A stretch of 64,000 nucleotides of DNA from Ruminococcaceae bacterium UBA3903 (GCA_002391625.1 DGFJ01000016.1:62434-126433), one strand, 5' to 3'; shown: positions 38,401-49,440, counted from the stretch's first letter. The notes: generated by a model from the letters alone, not told the origin. Program-made: numbers and translations.

Positions 38401-39237
38401 TTATTCTATTGGTATCAGCTTTGGAATATGCTTATCAAAAATTGTATAGCTGTGGAACCCACAGCCTTTAGCTATTGCCAGACCTTGTTCTAAGCCCTTG
38501 CCTAGGTCATGACAGCTATGTGCGTCACTGCCAATGGTTAAATATTTACCGCCTAATTCCTTGTATCGTGCAATAATATCACCATCAGGCATTGTACATT
38601 TAATATCCTGTCGCAGCCCAGAGGTGTTTATCTCTAACGCTTTATTATTGTGGATAAGAGTTAATAGTATCTCGTCGGTTACATCTCTAAATTGGTGAAG
38701 GTCTATGTTTATTTTATCACGGCCTGTTATATAGCGTAAAGGATAGGTAAGGTGTGACAGGCTGTCGAATTTATTCCATCTAGCTGTTTGCAAAAGCTCT
38801 GAAAAGTATTTGCCTAATATCTCATAGGCAAAATCCTGTGTATAGTGCAGCCAGTAAAAATCCTGAGTATCCTTTATGTTGTGTACAGAAGCCAGCACAA
38901 AATCAAAATCGTCTAGTGCCAAGGCAGTGTCAGCACTTTCTAAATCCTGTAAGGGCTGTCCCAGCTCTATGCCTCTGTATAGTTTTATTTTATCCTTGTA
39001 TTTTTTCTGTGCCTGCTTCATTTCTATTATAGCCTGTGGTATACGTTGACTAAAATCCCCAAACTCGCTATCCTGTGGGTTGGCGTACCCGTTGACCTCA
39101 CAATGGTCGGTTATGGTTATAGAATATAGACCGAGCTTGATGGCTTGAAGGCACATTGCGTCTACGCTGTCAGCAGCGTCAAATGAACAGCTGCTATGAC
39201 AATGATTTTCTGATACATATTTAAACTGTAGTGACAT
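38401..39237 (-). CDS. PHP-domain phosphatase, histidinol-phosphatase type
   Basis: 278 residues with the PHP metal-site motifs in order: ENHCHSSCS, TDHCEVNG, YRGIELGQ, ASVHNI, LSHLTYP, and the end IGSDAHSCHDLGKG. These bind a trinuclear metal centre for phosphoester hydrolysis. HisJ-type enzymes release phosphate from histidinol phosphate, but no his gene is nearby, so another phosphate ester is possible. AGAGGAC precedes the ATG. Confidence 0.87.
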   Translation of the reverse strand: MSLQFKYVSENHCHSSCSFDAADSVDAMCLQAIKLGLYSITITDHCEVNGYANPQDSEFGDFSQRIPQAIIEMKQAQKKYKDKIKLYRGIELGQPLQDLESADTALALDDFDFVLASVHNIKDTQDFYWLHYTQDFAYEILGKYFSELLQTARWNKFDSLSHLTYPLRYITGRDKINIDLHQFRDVTDEILLTLIHNNKALEINTSGLRQDIKCTMPDGDIIARYKELGGKYLTIGSDAHSCHDLGKGLEQGLAIAKGCGFHSYTIFDKHIPKLIPIE

Positions 39238-39359
39238 TTTATCAAGTCCTCTGTAATGTTGATTTCGTTATTTATACTATAAATTATAACATAAAATTGA
39301 CCAATTTCACAATTACATTTTTATATTTGACAAAAAATTATCAAATTCAGTCTTTTCTA

Positions 39360-39388
39360 TTGACATAAGGGCATAAAAAGTCCATAAT
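39360..39388 (+). promoter_or_regulatory. Promoter of the ACT/UPF0210 pair
   Basis: TTGACA (39360-39365), a 17-bp spacer and CATAAT (39383-39388), about 30 nt before the ACT gene. Confidence 0.6.
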
Positions 39389-39419
39389 TTAGGCACATAT
39401 AACTAATGGAGGTTTTATT

Positions 39420-39689
39420 ATGCGTGCATTTATAACAGTTATAGGAAAGGATACCGTGGGTATTCTGGCCAAGGTGTCTAACCAATGTGCTGAATTTGGC
39501 ATAAACATAACAGAGGTTACACAGTCCGTTTTGCAGGATATGTTTGTTATGATTATGCTGGTACAGGTTAATAACAATAAGATTCCTTTTACGGAGATTG
39601 CTGATAGCTTTGATAAGTTAGGGGAAGAAACAGGACTAAAAATTCATATTATGCATGAGGATATTTTTAACTCAATGCACCGTATTTAA
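39420..39689 (+). CDS. ACT-domain protein (UPF0237)
   Basis: 89 residues, a single ACT domain: RAFITVIGKDTVGILAKVSN is the ligand-binding loop, followed by the second beta-alpha-beta unit. Such proteins bind small ligands, often amino acids. It is adjacent to the UPF0210 gene (16 nt gap); the two are a conserved pair in Firmicutes, so a sensor or partner role for that enzyme-like protein is likely (inference). TGGAGG precedes the ATG. Confidence 0.9.
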   Translation: MRAFITVIGKDTVGILAKVSNQCAEFGINITEVTQSVLQDMFVMIMLVQVNNNKIPFTEIADSFDKLGEETGLKIHIMHEDIFNSMHRI

Positions 39690-39705
39690 TTTTGGAGGTT
39701 AATAT

Positions 39706-41064
39706 ATGTTTAGTTCCCATGAAATTTTAGAAACTATCAATATGATAGACAACGAGGATTTGGATGTTAGAACTATTACAATGGGTATATCCCTGCTGGA
39801 TTGTATAGATGACAACATAGACAAGGCTTGTGAAAAGATTTATAACAAAATCTGTCGCTATGCCAAGGATTTAGTAAAAACAGGTGAGGATATTAGCCGT
39901 GAATACGGTATTCCTATTATCCATAAAAGAATATCTGTAACACCTATTGCTATGGTAGCCGCTGCTTGTCAGTCACAAAAAACAGTGAAATTTGCATATG
40001 CCTTAGAAAAGGCTGCACAAACAGTTGGTGTGAACTTTATTGGCGGCTATTCTGCATTAGTACAAAAGGGCTTTGCAGCGGGAGATTATGCCCTAATTGA
40101 AAGTATTCCTGAGGCATTAGCTACTACTGACCATGTATGTTCATCTGTAAATATCGGCAGCACAAAGGCTGGTATTAATATGGATGCTGTGGCTAAAATG
40201 GGCAGAATTGTAAAACAAACCGCCCAGCTGACAGCTGACCGTGACTGTATAGGTGCGGCCAAGCTGGTTGTTTTCTGTAATGCACCAGAGGATAACCCTT
40301 TTATGGCTGGAGCTTTTCATGGTCCTGGCGAGCCAGACTGTGAAATAAACGTTGGCGTTTCCGGCCCAGGTGTTGTACGTGCTGCCCTAGCTAAATGCGG
40401 TAGCTGTGATATTACAGAGGTTGCAAACATTATAAAGAAAACAGCATTCAAGATTACCCGTACCGGTCAGCTGGTAGCACAGGAGGCTTCCCGCAGACTA
40501 CAGGTTCCATTTGGTATTGTGGACTTATCATTAGCACCTACACCAGCTGTTGGTGATTCGGTTGCGTATATATTGGAGGAAATGGGCTTAGAAACCTGTG
40601 GCTGTCACGGTACTACTGCTGCCTTGGCGCTGCTTAACGATGCTGTCAAAAAGGGTGGGGTTATGGCGTCGTCACACGTTGGTGGCTTATCTGGCGCATT
40701 TATCCCTGTTACTGAGGATGCTGGTATGATAAACGCAGCACGCAGTGGCTGCTTAACTCTTAATAAGCTGGAGGCGATGACAGCCGTTTGTTCAGTTGGC
40801 TTGGATATGATTAATGTACCTGGTGATACAACACCAGAGGTTATATCAGCCATTATTGCTGATGAGGCTGCTATCGGTATGGTTAACTCAAAAACCACTG
40901 CCGTACGCTTGATACCTGCTATTGGTAAAAAGGCAGGAGAGGAGCTGAACTTTGGGGGATTGCTTGGCGGCGGTCCTGTTATGCCTCTGAATGAGGCATC
41001 TCCAGCTAAATTTATTAATCGTGGTGGCCGCATACCTGCGCCATTACAAAGCCTGAAGAACTAA
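39706..41064 (+). CDS. UPF0210 (DUF711, PFL-like) protein
   Basis: 452 residues, the standard family length. Distinctive segments: [54 protein letters not shown] and the C-terminal [18 protein letters not shown]. The family is structurally related to glycyl-radical/PFL-type barrels, but its reaction is not established. Soluble, no signal peptide. Cotranscribed with the ACT protein. Confidence 0.92.
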   Translation: MFSSHEILETINMIDNEDLDVRTITMGISLLDCIDDNIDKACEKIYNKICRYAKDLVKTGEDISREYGIPIIHKRISVTPIAMVAAACQSQKTVKFAYALEKAAQTVGVNFIGGYSALVQKGFAAGDYALIESIPEALATTDHVCSSVNIGSTKAGINMDAVAKMGRIVKQTAQLTADRDCIGAAKLVVFCNAPEDNPFMAGAFHGPGEPDCEINVGVSGPGVVRAALAKCGSCDITEVANIIKKTAFKITRTGQLVAQEASRRLQVPFGIVDLSLAPTPAVGDSVAYILEEMGLETCGCHGTTAALALLNDAVKKGGVMASSHVGGLSGAFIPVTEDAGMINAARSGCLTLNKLEAMTAVCSVGLDMINVPGDTTPEVISAIIADEAAIGMVNSKTTAVRLIPAIGKKAGEELNFGGLLGGGPVMPLNEASPAKFINRGGRIPAPLQSLKN

Positions 41065-41101
41065 AGTATATTAATTTTTCGTCATTATGCTAAAATTTAG
41101 A

Positions 41102-41148
41102 TAGAAAAAACTGTCTAATGTGACAGATAATTTGTTGGGTTTTTCTAT
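41102..41148. repeat. Imperfect stem-loop before the V-ATPase promoter
   Basis: TAGAAAAAAC (41102-41111) pairs with GGTTTTTCTA (41138-41147) around an inner CTGTC/GACAG hairpin. It may end UPF0210 transcription; its 3' arm touches the -35 box of the next promoter. Confidence 0.45.
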
Positions 41149-41176
41149 TGCAAATGAAAAAAGATTGTAATATAAT
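41148..41176 (+). promoter_or_regulatory. Promoter of the V/A-ATPase operon
   Basis: TTGCAA (41148-41153), a 17-bp spacer and a perfect TATAAT (41171-41176). The leader is about 115 nt long. Confidence 0.7.
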
Positions 41177-41300
41177 GGCAATATCAAAAGTTACTTATAG
41201 TTACCATATAGCTAGTGGTTATTTATAAACAACATCACAATATATTGTTGATTATTGAATAATCACAGCCGTTCATTTTGAAAAAATGGAGGTAGACAAT

Positions 41301-41612
41301 ATGCAGGATATGTTGACGAAAATCGTCGATATGGACGAAAAAGCTAGGCAGCTGACCGAAGAGGCCGAAAGGGCAAAGGTTGCTTCTCAACAGGAGATAG
41401 AGGCATCTAGTGCTAAAATCCATGATGAATACTTGGAAAGAGCAAGAAAGAGAATTCAAATAAACCAAGTTTTAGAGCGTGATGCCGCTGAGAACCAATG
41501 GCTAAAAACAAAGGCTGGTCAGGAAAAGGCAGCACAAGCTATGGATGAGCTATACTGCCAAAAAGGACAGCAGTGGATAGATAGTATTGTCCAGAACGTA
41601 ATTAATTCTTAA
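41301..41612 (+). CDS. V/A-type ATPase peripheral-stalk subunit (G/H type)
   Basis: 103 residues from the ATG at 41301, preceded by GGAGGTAG; an upstream in-frame ATG at 41286 lies before the binding site. One long charged coiled coil (ARQLTEEAERAKVASQQEIE, KIHDEYLERARKRIQINQ). This matches the small subunit that pairs with subunit E to form the stator stalk. First gene of the operon. Confidence 0.82.
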   Translation: MQDMLTKIVDMDEKARQLTEEAERAKVASQQEIEASSAKIHDEYLERARKRIQINQVLERDAAENQWLKTKAGQEKAAQAMDELYCQKGQQWIDSIVQNVINS

Positions 41613-41665
41613 TTGCGTTTAAATATATTACCAAAAATCTCACAAAAAGGAGGAGGGTTACTATC

Positions 41666-42706
41666 ATGGCAATTTCTTACGCGTCAAATGCTATTTTGTC
41701 AAAAGCAAGAGCAATGTATGGAAAAAGGCTGACTGAAAAGGACTACTCCAATCTTTTGGGCTGTAACAGCGTGCCAGAGGTTATGGCGTATTTAAAAGGA
41801 CATACAAAATATGCGTCACTGCTAAATAACCTAAGCGAGAGTGATATTCACCGAGCACAGCTGGAGATGATACTTCGTCAACAGTTGTTTTACGATTTTG
41901 AGTCACTATGCCGTTATGAAATATCTGTAGGTGAGGACTTCTCACGATACATAATTATAAGGACGGAAATAGAGCAGATAATGCATTTTTTAATGCTGTT
42001 GTCAGCTGGCCATCCTTCAGAGTATCTTTATTCCTTACCATTGTATTTTACAAAGCTTTCACATATTGACCTAAACTCTTTGCCAAAAGCGAAGAACTAC
42101 GATGAATTTCTAAGCACTCTGGGACATACCCAATACCAAAAGATTTTGTCACCATTTAAACCCAAGGGGGATGACAGAATACCACTTTCAGATATTGAAA
42201 ATACATTGTACACTTATTTGTATACGGTTATTTTTGATATAATAGATAAGAATACAAAAGGTACTGAACAAAAAGAGTTAAAGAGAATATTTGACAGTAA
42301 TCTGGATATGCGTAATTTTGTACGTATTCTTAGACTGAAAAAGTATTATAAATACGAGCCAGCGGAAATAAAAAAGCAGTTATTTCCATTTGGCGCTCTG
42401 CGTGACAGTCAGTTAACAGCAATGTGTGAAGCAGAAGATTCCAAAGCGGTTTTTTCTGTTATGCAAAGCACCATACCGGGCAGAATAATTTCTAAGCTGG
42501 AATATACCTATCCCGGGGAAATTACACAAAGAGGTGCGTACAACCTGTGTCGCAGAGAAATGCGTTTTTCAACACATCCACCCGTTGTATTAATGTCTTA
42601 TATTACATTGGCAGAGGTTGAGTTAACCAATATTGTTAATATAATTGAGGGCGTTCGCTATAGGGTGGATATACAGCGTGTAAAAGATGTGCTGATTTAC
42701 TCTTAA
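41666..42706 (+). CDS. ntpC: V/A-type ATPase subunit C (d)
   Basis: 346 residues, all-helical. Links the central shaft (D/F) to the membrane ring. Opening ASNAILSKARAMYGKRLTEKDYSNLLGCNSVPEV is typical, as is the end VNIIEGVRYR. AGGAGGAGGG precedes the ATG. Sequence is variable in this family; assignment rests on these parts plus position before subunit I. Confidence 0.9.
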   Translation: MAISYASNAILSKARAMYGKRLTEKDYSNLLGCNSVPEVMAYLKGHTKYASLLNNLSESDIHRAQLEMILRQQLFYDFESLCRYEISVGEDFSRYIIIRTEIEQIMHFLMLLSAGHPSEYLYSLPLYFTKLSHIDLNSLPKAKNYDEFLSTLGHTQYQKILSPFKPKGDDRIPLSDIENTLYTYLYTVIFDIIDKNTKGTEQKELKRIFDSNLDMRNFVRILRLKKYYKYEPAEIKKQLFPFGALRDSQLTAMCEAEDSKAVFSVMQSTIPGRIISKLEYTYPGEITQRGAYNLCRREMRFSTHPPVVLMSYITLAEVELTNIVNIIEGVRYRVDIQRVKDVLIYS

Positions 42707-42763
42707 TTATCACTTTTACAATTAAATAAATTTGGTTATATCCTTTAGAAAGGAGGAAGCAGA

Positions 42764-44707
42764 ATGTCCGTTTCTCCCATGAAAGCTATAAGCATTATAG
42801 GACTTATGCCTGATTTAGACAAAGTAATAAAAGCTTGTGGTGTTTCAGAGGTATTTCATCCTGATGAGGTAACAAACTTCTATTCAGATACAAGGAAGTT
42901 TTCACATCTTGTGGAAAAAAATCCATATTCAGATTCCTTAGCAGAGTTAGATGATACCTTATCAATGGCAAAGATTGAAGCACAGCTGGTAGATATTAGT
43001 CAGTTTAATGTAACTGATGAACAGATACAAAATTTTGTTAATTCCTTTACATCTAAGCTTGATACCCTACTGGCTGCTGTTGCTGGTAAGCAGCAGCAAA
43101 TTGACCAATGTAGTACAGCAATAGCACAAACCTCACATTTTGTTGGATTTGACCTGCAAATGGACAAAATAACGGCTTGTAAGTATATTAAAGCAAACTT
43201 TGGTCGACTTCCCCAGGACAGCTATGAAAAGCTAGAAGGTTATAAGGAGAATCCTTATGTGGTGTTCTTTCCATGTACCAAGGATGAGAACTATTACTGG
43301 GGTGTGTATGTAGCACCTATTGAAGAGTGTGCTGAGGTAGACAGAATATTCTCTAGCCTTTATTTTGAGCATTGCCAAATTTCTGGTATGGATAGCACAC
43401 CAGAGGAATATTTAGAAACGCTCAAGGCAAAGAAAAAACAAATTGAGAATGAATTAGAAGCCACACAAAAACAGGTAGAACAGTATATGAGCAAGGAACA
43501 GGATGAGTGTATGCTGTACTACACAAAGCTAACAGAGCTTTGTACCTACTTTAATATAAAAAGCAATGTTATGAAGTATAATAAAAGCTTTATATTGGTG
43601 GGATGGATACCGGCAGAAAACGCTCAGACCTTTACGGATAATTTGGATAAGATACGCAGCGTTGAATGCTCTTTATCTGATGGTAAGGATGAGTTGGATC
43701 ATTCACCGCCTATTAAGCTTAAAAACAACTGGTTTACTAAGCCCTATGAGTTTTATTTAAAAATGTTTGGCTTACCAAAATATAATGAGATTGACCCTAC
43801 TGGCTTTATGGCAATAACCTACACTGTGCTGTTTGGTATAATGTTTGGTGATTTGGGTCATGGCTTGTTCTTAGTAGCAGCGGGCTGTGTTATGTGGAAG
43901 CTGAAAAAGATGGAGCTTGGAAAGGTTCTTATACCCTGTGGTATATCATCGTCCATATTTGGCTTGATTTTTGGTTCGGTATTTGGGTTTGAACATGCCT
44001 TAGATGGTTTGTACAGTACCTTGTTTGGGTTGTCAGAAAAACCTGTAGATGTTATGGAGCCAGCAACTACCAATATGATTATTTATGGCGCTGTAGGCAT
44101 CGGATTTTTATTAGTTGTTGTTGCAATGTGTGTAAACATATACACATCAATTCGACAAAAAAACATTGAAAACGCAGTTTTTGGACCAAATGGTTTAGCA
44201 GGAGTAGTATTCTATGCAGCGCTGTTTGGTGGACTGGCAGCACAGCTGTTTTTACAAATACCTGTATTATCATTACCATATGTTTTATGCTTGATTATTT
44301 TACCATTAATAATTATCTATATGAGAGAGCCCCTAGGCAGACTGGCTAGTGGTAAAAAGGAATGGCAGCCGGAAAAATGGGGCGAATATTGTGTTCAAAA
44401 CGCATTTGAGCTTTTTGAAACACTGCTAAGCTACGTTACAAACACAATGTCATTCTTGCGTGTTGGTGCGTTTGTACTGGTTCATGCAGGTATGATGATG
44501 GTTGTATTTAAATTAGCCGAAATGCTGCCGGGCGTTGGATATATAGTTATCTTGATATTAGGCAACCTACTGGTTATTGGTTTGGAAGCATTACTGGTAT
44601 CTATTCAGGTTCTAAGACTTGAGTTTTATGAGATGTTTAGTCGTTTCTACAGCGGCAGTGGCAGACCATTTAACCCTGTTACAATTAAAAAACTGAAAAA
44701 CAACTAA
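42764..44707 (+). CDS. ntpI: V/A-type ATPase subunit I (a)
   Basis: 647 residues. The N-terminal half (about 1-330) is the cytoplasmic dumbbell with a coiled coil (about 200-245). The C-terminal half has seven to eight transmembrane helices carrying the half-channels, with the conserved FMAITYTVLFGIMFGDLGHG and NTMSFLRVGAFVLVHAG, the latter including the essential arginine in SFLRVGAF. AGGAGG precedes the ATG. Confidence 0.96.
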   Translation: MSVSPMKAISIIGLMPDLDKVIKACGVSEVFHPDEVTNFYSDTRKFSHLVEKNPYSDSLAELDDTLSMAKIEAQLVDISQFNVTDEQIQNFVNSFTSKLDTLLAAVAGKQQQIDQCSTAIAQTSHFVGFDLQMDKITACKYIKANFGRLPQDSYEKLEGYKENPYVVFFPCTKDENYYWGVYVAPIEECAEVDRIFSSLYFEHCQISGMDSTPEEYLETLKAKKKQIENELEATQKQVEQYMSKEQDECMLYYTKLTELCTYFNIKSNVMKYNKSFILVGWIPAENAQTFTDNLDKIRSVECSLSDGKDELDHSPPIKLKNNWFTKPYEFYLKMFGLPKYNEIDPTGFMAITYTVLFGIMFGDLGHGLFLVAAGCVMWKLKKMELGKVLIPCGISSSIFGLIFGSVFGFEHALDGLYSTLFGLSEKPVDVMEPATTNMIIYGAVGIGFLLVVVAMCVNIYTSIRQKNIENAVFGPNGLAGVVFYAALFGGLAAQLFLQIPVLSLPYVLCLIILPLIIIYMREPLGRLASGKKEWQPEKWGEYCVQNAFELFETLLSYVTNTMSFLRVGAFVLVHAGMMMVVFKLAEMLPGVGYIVILILGNLLVIGLEALLVSIQVLRLEFYEMFSRFYSGSGRPFNPVTIKKLKNN

Positions 44708-44712
44708 TCGAC

Positions 44713-44730
44713 AACAGGCGATCGCCTGTT
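44713..44730. repeat. Perfect 18-bp palindrome between ntpI and ntpK
   Basis: AACAGGCGATCGCCTGTT, a two-fold symmetric sequence with GCGATCGC at its centre, 6 nt after the ntpI stop and 33 nt before the ntpK ATG. In mRNA it could fold as a stem with a tiny loop. Confidence 0.85.
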
Positions 44731-44762
44731 TGATACAACAATTATTTTACGGAGGTTTTATT

Positions 44763-45185
44763 ATGGAATATTTATTATTTGCATTACCAGCTGTTTTTGG
44801 TGTAGTTTCTGTTTACTTGGCTACTAGGGCCGTTAAAAGAGGTGCAAAGACAAAGCGTGCCGTTATGCTACAGCTTGTTTCTTTTTGTGCTGTATTTGCG
44901 ACCTGCTTGATTTTCCCAATGGTTGCCGGTGCAGCTGACGCACCTTCTGCCACAGCTGCTGCTAGCGCATCTGCTACAGGCATGGGTCTGTTAGCTGCTG
45001 CTGCTGCTACGGGCTTGTCATGTATCGGCGGTGGTATTGCCGTTGCTGCTGCCGCTCCTGCTGCTATCGGTGCTACCTCAGAGGATCCTGCTGCATTTGG
45101 TAAATCACTTATCTTTGTTGCTCTTGGCGAAGGTATCGCACTTTATGGTCTACTTATTTCTATCCTTATCCTCAACAAAATCTAA
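44763..45185 (+). CDS. ntpK: V/A-type ATPase subunit K (membrane rotor ring)
   Basis: 140 residues from the ATG at 44763 (CGGAGG 7 nt upstream). Four helices: two less conserved N-terminal ones, an Ala/Ser-rich loop, then the conserved pair, with Gly/Ala-rich LSCIGGGIAVAAAAPAAIG and the ion-binding glutamate in FVALGEGIALYGLL. The ET/ES following the Glu and a helix-3 Gln that mark Na+-binding rings are not obvious, so proton coupling is possible, but the ion cannot be settled by eye. Confidence 0.92.
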   Translation: MEYLLFALPAVFGVVSVYLATRAVKRGAKTKRAVMLQLVSFCAVFATCLIFPMVAGAADAPSATAAASASATGMGLLAAAAATGLSCIGGGIAVAAAAPAAIGATSEDPAAFGKSLIFVALGEGIALYGLLISILILNKI

Positions 45186-45205
45186 TAAGAGGTTGGTGGA
45201 ATCTA

Positions 45206-45514
45206 ATGCGTTTTTACTTAATAAGTGATAATGTAGATACTCAGGAGGGTATGCGTTTGGCAGGTATCGATGGTATTGTTATACACGAGGATGCTGAAGT
45301 TCGCAAGGCCCTAACAGAAGCCATGGAGATGGAGGACGTTGCTGTCATATTAATGACAGAACGTCTGGTTTCTCTTTGCCCTGAGTTAATATACGATTTA
45401 AAGCTTAATCGTCAGCGTCCGCTAATTGTTGAAATCCCTGACAGACACGGCAATGGCCGTACAAAGGATTCTATAACAAAATATGTTCAGGACGCTATCG
45501 GCGTAAAACTGTAA
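45206..45514 (+). CDS. ntpG: V/A-type ATPase subunit F
   Basis: 102 residues, small Rossmann-like subunit of the central shaft. MRFYLISDNVDTQEGMRLAG and the end TKDSITKYVQDAIGVKL fit the family. GAGGTTGGTGG lies upstream. Gene naming differs between organisms (ntpG in Enterococcus numbering). Confidence 0.88.
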   Translation: MRFYLISDNVDTQEGMRLAGIDGIVIHEDAEVRKALTEAMEMEDVAVILMTERLVSLCPELIYDLKLNRQRPLIVEIPDRHGNGRTKDSITKYVQDAIGVKL

Positions 45515-45549
45515 GCTAAATAAACTATTCGGAGAGGAATGGTTACCTG

Positions 45550-46167
45550 ATGGCTAATAATACAGCTAATAAATCCCTTGAAGGGGAGAAAACCAGTAAG
45601 TTTCTGGCAGCTATTCAAAAATACGCTGACGAACAAAAGGACAATATAAACAACGAGGTTGAGCAGTTCAAGGCTGAGGAGCTAAAAAAAGCTACTGATG
45701 AGGGACTGCAGGATGCCTATAACCTAATTCATAAGGAAATGGACGCTATGCGTACTGCTATTTCCAGCGAAATGGCAAAACGTGGTGAGGACGGCAAGGC
45801 TGTTCTATTTAAAAAGCGTGCAGCCATAACGAATGAAGTTTTTGAAAAAGCTAAGGAACAGCTAAAGCAGTTTACTTCATCTGAAAAATATGAAGCACAG
45901 CTTTTAGCTAATGCCAAAGAGATTGCTGATTTCTTTGGAGAGCAGAGCGTTACTGTATATGTAAGAAAACAGGATATGCAGTACGAGGATAAAATATTAA
46001 AATACTTTACAGGAAAATGCACAGTACAATCCGCTACTGATATTAATGTTGGTGGGTTAAGAGCTGTTTGCACGGATACATTAACAATGATTGACAAAAC
46101 ATTGGACACTAAGCTGGAGGCACAGAAAACCTGGTTCTACCAAAACTCTGGTTTAAAGGTGTTATAA
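45550..46167 (+). CDS. ntpE: V/A-type ATPase subunit E
   Basis: 205 residues. Long N-terminal coiled coil (about 10-95, rich in Glu/Lys/Ala) followed by a globular C-terminal domain with TDINVGGLRAVC. It forms the stator stalk with the small G/H-like subunit encoded first in the operon. GGAGAGG precedes the ATG. Confidence 0.9.
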   Translation: MANNTANKSLEGEKTSKFLAAIQKYADEQKDNINNEVEQFKAEELKKATDEGLQDAYNLIHKEMDAMRTAISSEMAKRGEDGKAVLFKKRAAITNEVFEKAKEQLKQFTSSEKYEAQLLANAKEIADFFGEQSVTVYVRKQDMQYEDKILKYFTGKCTVQSATDINVGGLRAVCTDTLTMIDKTLDTKLEAQKTWFYQNSGLKVL

Positions 46168-46215
46168 TGTACTTTATCATAAGCACAGAAACCCCATAGA
46201 GAGGAAATGATTTTA

Positions 46216-47976
46216 ATGGAAAATCAGAATGTTATATACGGTATTAACGGTCCTGTTGTTACCGTAAGACGAACAAAGTCTTTCTCCATGATGGAAATGG
46301 TTTATGTTGGAGAGGAAAAGCTGGTTGGTGAGATTATTAATATCACTGATGAGCTTACTACTATACAGGTTTATGAGGAAACAACAGGTTTAAAACCGGG
46401 AGATCCTGTATTTGGTACAGGGGAGCCTATGAATGTTTTACTGGGACCAGGAATATTAAGTAATATTTTTGACGGTATTGAAAGACCACTGGAAACAATA
46501 GCCGACAAATCAGGTGCTTTTATATCTCGTGGTGTTTCAGTACCCTCTCTAGACGTAAATCGTGAGTGGAATGTAACAGTAAAGGTTAAGGTTGGTGACA
46601 AGCTAAAGGCAGGTCAGATATATGCAACCCTACCAGAAACACCTGTTATTGAGCACAGATTAATTGTTTCGCCAAAAATGTCAGGCACGGTAACTAAGGT
46701 AGCGCCTAACGGCAGCTACAAGCTACATGATGCTGTTGTAACTATAAAAACAGACGACGGTACAGAAAAGGAATTAACATTGTGTCAGCAATGGCCAATT
46801 AGAACACCTCGTCCTGTACAGGAGCGTTTAGCACCTACTATTCCACTAATTACTGGTCAAAGAGTTATTGATACACTATTCCCAATCGCTAAGGGCGGTA
46901 CAGCCGCTATCCCAGGTGGTTTTGGTACAGGTAAAACCATGACACAGCATCAGCTGGCTAAGTGGTGTGACGCAGACATTATCATATATGTTGGTTGTGG
47001 CGAGCGTGGCAACGAGATGAGTCAGGTGCTGGAAGAGTTTAGTGCTTTGATTGACCCTAAAACTAACAGACCGCTGACAGACAGAACTGTACTTATTGCT
47101 AATACATCTAATATGCCTGTTGCCGCTCGTGAAGCATCAATATATACTGGTGTTACGCTGGCAGAATATTATCGTGATATGGGGTACCATATAGCAATTA
47201 TGGCTGACTCAACATCACGTTGGGCAGAGGCTTTAAGAGAAATTTCTGGTCGTTTGGAAGAAATGCCAGCAGAGGAAGGCTACCCTGCATATTTGCCATC
47301 AAGACTGGCAGAATTCTATGAGCGTGCTGGTCGTGCTGATACACTATGTGGTGATGAGGGTTCAGTTACTATTATAGGTGCTGTATCTCCTCAAGGCGGT
47401 GACTTCTCAGAACCAGTTACACAGAATACAAAACGTTTTATCCGTTGTTTCTGGGCGCTTGATAAATCATTGGCTTATGCCAGACACTATCCCGCAATTA
47501 ACTGGATAGACAGCTACAGCGAGTATTTTACCGACCTTGACCCTTGGTTTGCTAAAAATGAGGGGGAGGACTTTATTCGTTCTCGTCGTCGTATCAATAG
47601 CCTGCTTCAGGAAGAAAGCAACCTAATGGAAATTGTAAAGCTAATAGGCTCAGATGTATTGCCAGATGACCAAAAGCTAATTATTGAAACGGCAAAGGTT
47701 ATCCGAGTTGGTTACCTGCAGCAGAATGCTTTCCATGCTGATGATACCTTTGTATCCTTGGAAAAGCAAAAGCTGATGATGAACACAATTATTCATCTGT
47801 ATCATCGTGCAAAGCACGTTGTAGCCAGCGGTATTCCAATTAGTCAGGTTTTAAAGCTGGGACTATTTGATAAGCTAACAAAGATGAAATACGATATTCC
47901 TAATAACAGGTTAGATATGTTTAAGGATTATATACAGGAAATTGACAGTAAGATTGCTACTATTACAGAGTCTTAA
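46216..47976 (+). CDS. ntpA: V/A-type ATPase catalytic subunit A
   Basis: 586 residues from the ATG at 46216; an in-frame ATG at 46207 is only 2 nt from AGAGG. Catalytic headpiece: P-loop GGFGTGKT at about 234-241 (often GPFGSGKT elsewhere), the A-specific non-homologous region (about 110-200), GERGNEM, and [27 protein letters not shown]. Hydrolyses or makes ATP in the A3B3 ring. Confidence 0.97.
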   Translation: MENQNVIYGINGPVVTVRRTKSFSMMEMVYVGEEKLVGEIINITDELTTIQVYEETTGLKPGDPVFGTGEPMNVLLGPGILSNIFDGIERPLETIADKSGAFISRGVSVPSLDVNREWNVTVKVKVGDKLKAGQIYATLPETPVIEHRLIVSPKMSGTVTKVAPNGSYKLHDAVVTIKTDDGTEKELTLCQQWPIRTPRPVQERLAPTIPLITGQRVIDTLFPIAKGGTAAIPGGFGTGKTMTQHQLAKWCDADIIIYVGCGERGNEMSQVLEEFSALIDPKTNRPLTDRTVLIANTSNMPVAAREASIYTGVTLAEYYRDMGYHIAIMADSTSRWAEALREISGRLEEMPAEEGYPAYLPSRLAEFYERAGRADTLCGDEGSVTIIGAVSPQGGDFSEPVTQNTKRFIRCFWALDKSLAYARHYPAINWIDSYSEYFTDLDPWFAKNEGEDFIRSRRRINSLLQEESNLMEIVKLIGSDVLPDDQKLIIETAKVIRVGYLQQNAFHADDTFVSLEKQKLMMNTIIHLYHRAKHVVASGIPISQVLKLGLFDKLTKMKYDIPNNRLDMFKDYIQEIDSKIATITES

Positions 47977-48001
47977 AAACCATTGAAAGAAGGTTAAGCC
48001 A

Positions 48002-49414
48002 ATGATTATAGATTATGTGGGCGTTAAAGAAATTAATGGTTCACTTATTGTTATCGACGGAGTAAAAGACGCTTTCTTCGATGAAGTTGTGGACATACGT
48101 CTTGATAACGGCTCTGTGCGTCAGGGCAGAATTGTTCAGATGGAGGGCGAAAAAATAGTTGTTCAGGTGTTTGAAGGCACCAACACTATCTCGCTGACTA
48201 ATACTCGTACACGTTTAACAGGTCACCCAATGGAAATGCCGCTGTCACCAGAAATAGTTGGCAGAGTATTTAATGGTGCTGGTAAGCCTATTGACGGCTT
48301 GGGCGACGTTTTCCCCGAGAAAAAGTACGATATAAATGGTTCTCCAATAAACCCTGTTTCCAGAGTTTACCCTCAGAACTACATAAACACAGGTATTTCT
48401 ACTATAGATACATTAACAACACTTATTCGTGGACAAAAGCTGCCTATATTTTCTGGTTCGGGTATGAACCACAATGAGCTGGCTGTTCAAATTGTTCGTC
48501 AGGCTAAAATTGCGGATGAGGCTGGACAGGGCTTTGGCATCGTGTTTGCGGCTATGGGCGTAAAGAATGATGTTGCTGAATATTTCCGTAAAAGCTTTGA
48601 GGAAAGCGGTGTTTTACAGCGTGTTGTTATGTTTATTAATCTGGCAAATGACCCTATTATTGAAAGAATATTAACACCTCGTTGTGCGTTGGCAACAGCT
48701 GAATATTTAGCCTTTGAGCAGGATATGCATATTTTGGTTATTATGACAGATATGACCTCATATGCAGAGGCACTGCGTGAGTTTAGCTCATCAAAGGGTG
48801 AAATCCCAGGTAGAAAAGGCTATCCTGGTTATTTATATTCTGACCTTGCGTCTATGTACGAGCGTGCTGGTATGATAAAAGGCAGAAGCGGTTCTGTTAC
48901 ACAGATACCGATTTTGACTATGCCTAATGACGATATTACTCACCCAATCCCTGACCTTACAGGTTATATCACCGAGGGACAGATTGTTCTGGATCGTGAA
49001 TTACAGGGACAGGGCATTTACCCACCAGTATCCGTACTGCCATCTTTATCACGTTTGATGAAGGATGGTATTGGTAAGGGTTTTACTCGTGAGGACCATC
49101 CTGCACTGGCAAACCAGCTGTTTGCATCATATGCAAAGGTTATGGACGCTCGTTCATTAGCCTCTGTTATTGGTGAGGAGGAGCTTTCTCCTATTGATAA
49201 AAAGTATATACAGTTTGGTAAGCTGTTTGAATCAGAATTTGTTAATCAGGGTGCTAACGCTAACAGACCAATTGAGCAAAGCTTGGATATTGGTTGGCAA
49301 TTACTTTCACATCTGCCAAAATCAGAGCTTGATAGAGTTGACGATGAAACATTAAACGCACACTATATAGAAAATATTGACAGTCAGCCTAGTAAAAGTG
49401 ATAAAAAGGCTTAA
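48002..49414 (+). CDS. ntpB: V/A-type ATPase regulatory subunit B
   Basis: 470 residues. Non-catalytic nucleotide-binding partner of A: the P-loop is degenerate ([12 protein letters not shown]), as expected for B. Conserved [43 protein letters not shown] and the exit [21 protein letters not shown] lies 8 nt before the ATG. Confidence 0.97.
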   Translation: MIIDYVGVKEINGSLIVIDGVKDAFFDEVVDIRLDNGSVRQGRIVQMEGEKIVVQVFEGTNTISLTNTRTRLTGHPMEMPLSPEIVGRVFNGAGKPIDGLGDVFPEKKYDINGSPINPVSRVYPQNYINTGISTIDTLTTLIRGQKLPIFSGSGMNHNELAVQIVRQAKIADEAGQGFGIVFAAMGVKNDVAEYFRKSFEESGVLQRVVMFINLANDPIIERILTPRCALATAEYLAFEQDMHILVIMTDMTSYAEALREFSSSKGEIPGRKGYPGYLYSDLASMYERAGMIKGRSGSVTQIPILTMPNDDITHPIPDLTGYITEGQIVLDRELQGQGIYPPVSVLPSLSRLMKDGIGKGFTREDHPALANQLFASYAKVMDARSLASVIGEEELSPIDKKYIQFGKLFESEFVNQGANANRPIEQSLDIGWQLLSHLPKSELDRVDDETLNAHYIENIDSQPSKSDKKA

Positions 49415-49440
49415 AATAAACTGCAAGGGTGGTGAACACT

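Noticed and set aside
46371..46601. Antisense frames within the V-ATPase and ribosomal genes as genes
   Set aside because: They lack ribosome sites and mirror the codon bias of the well-supported sense genes.
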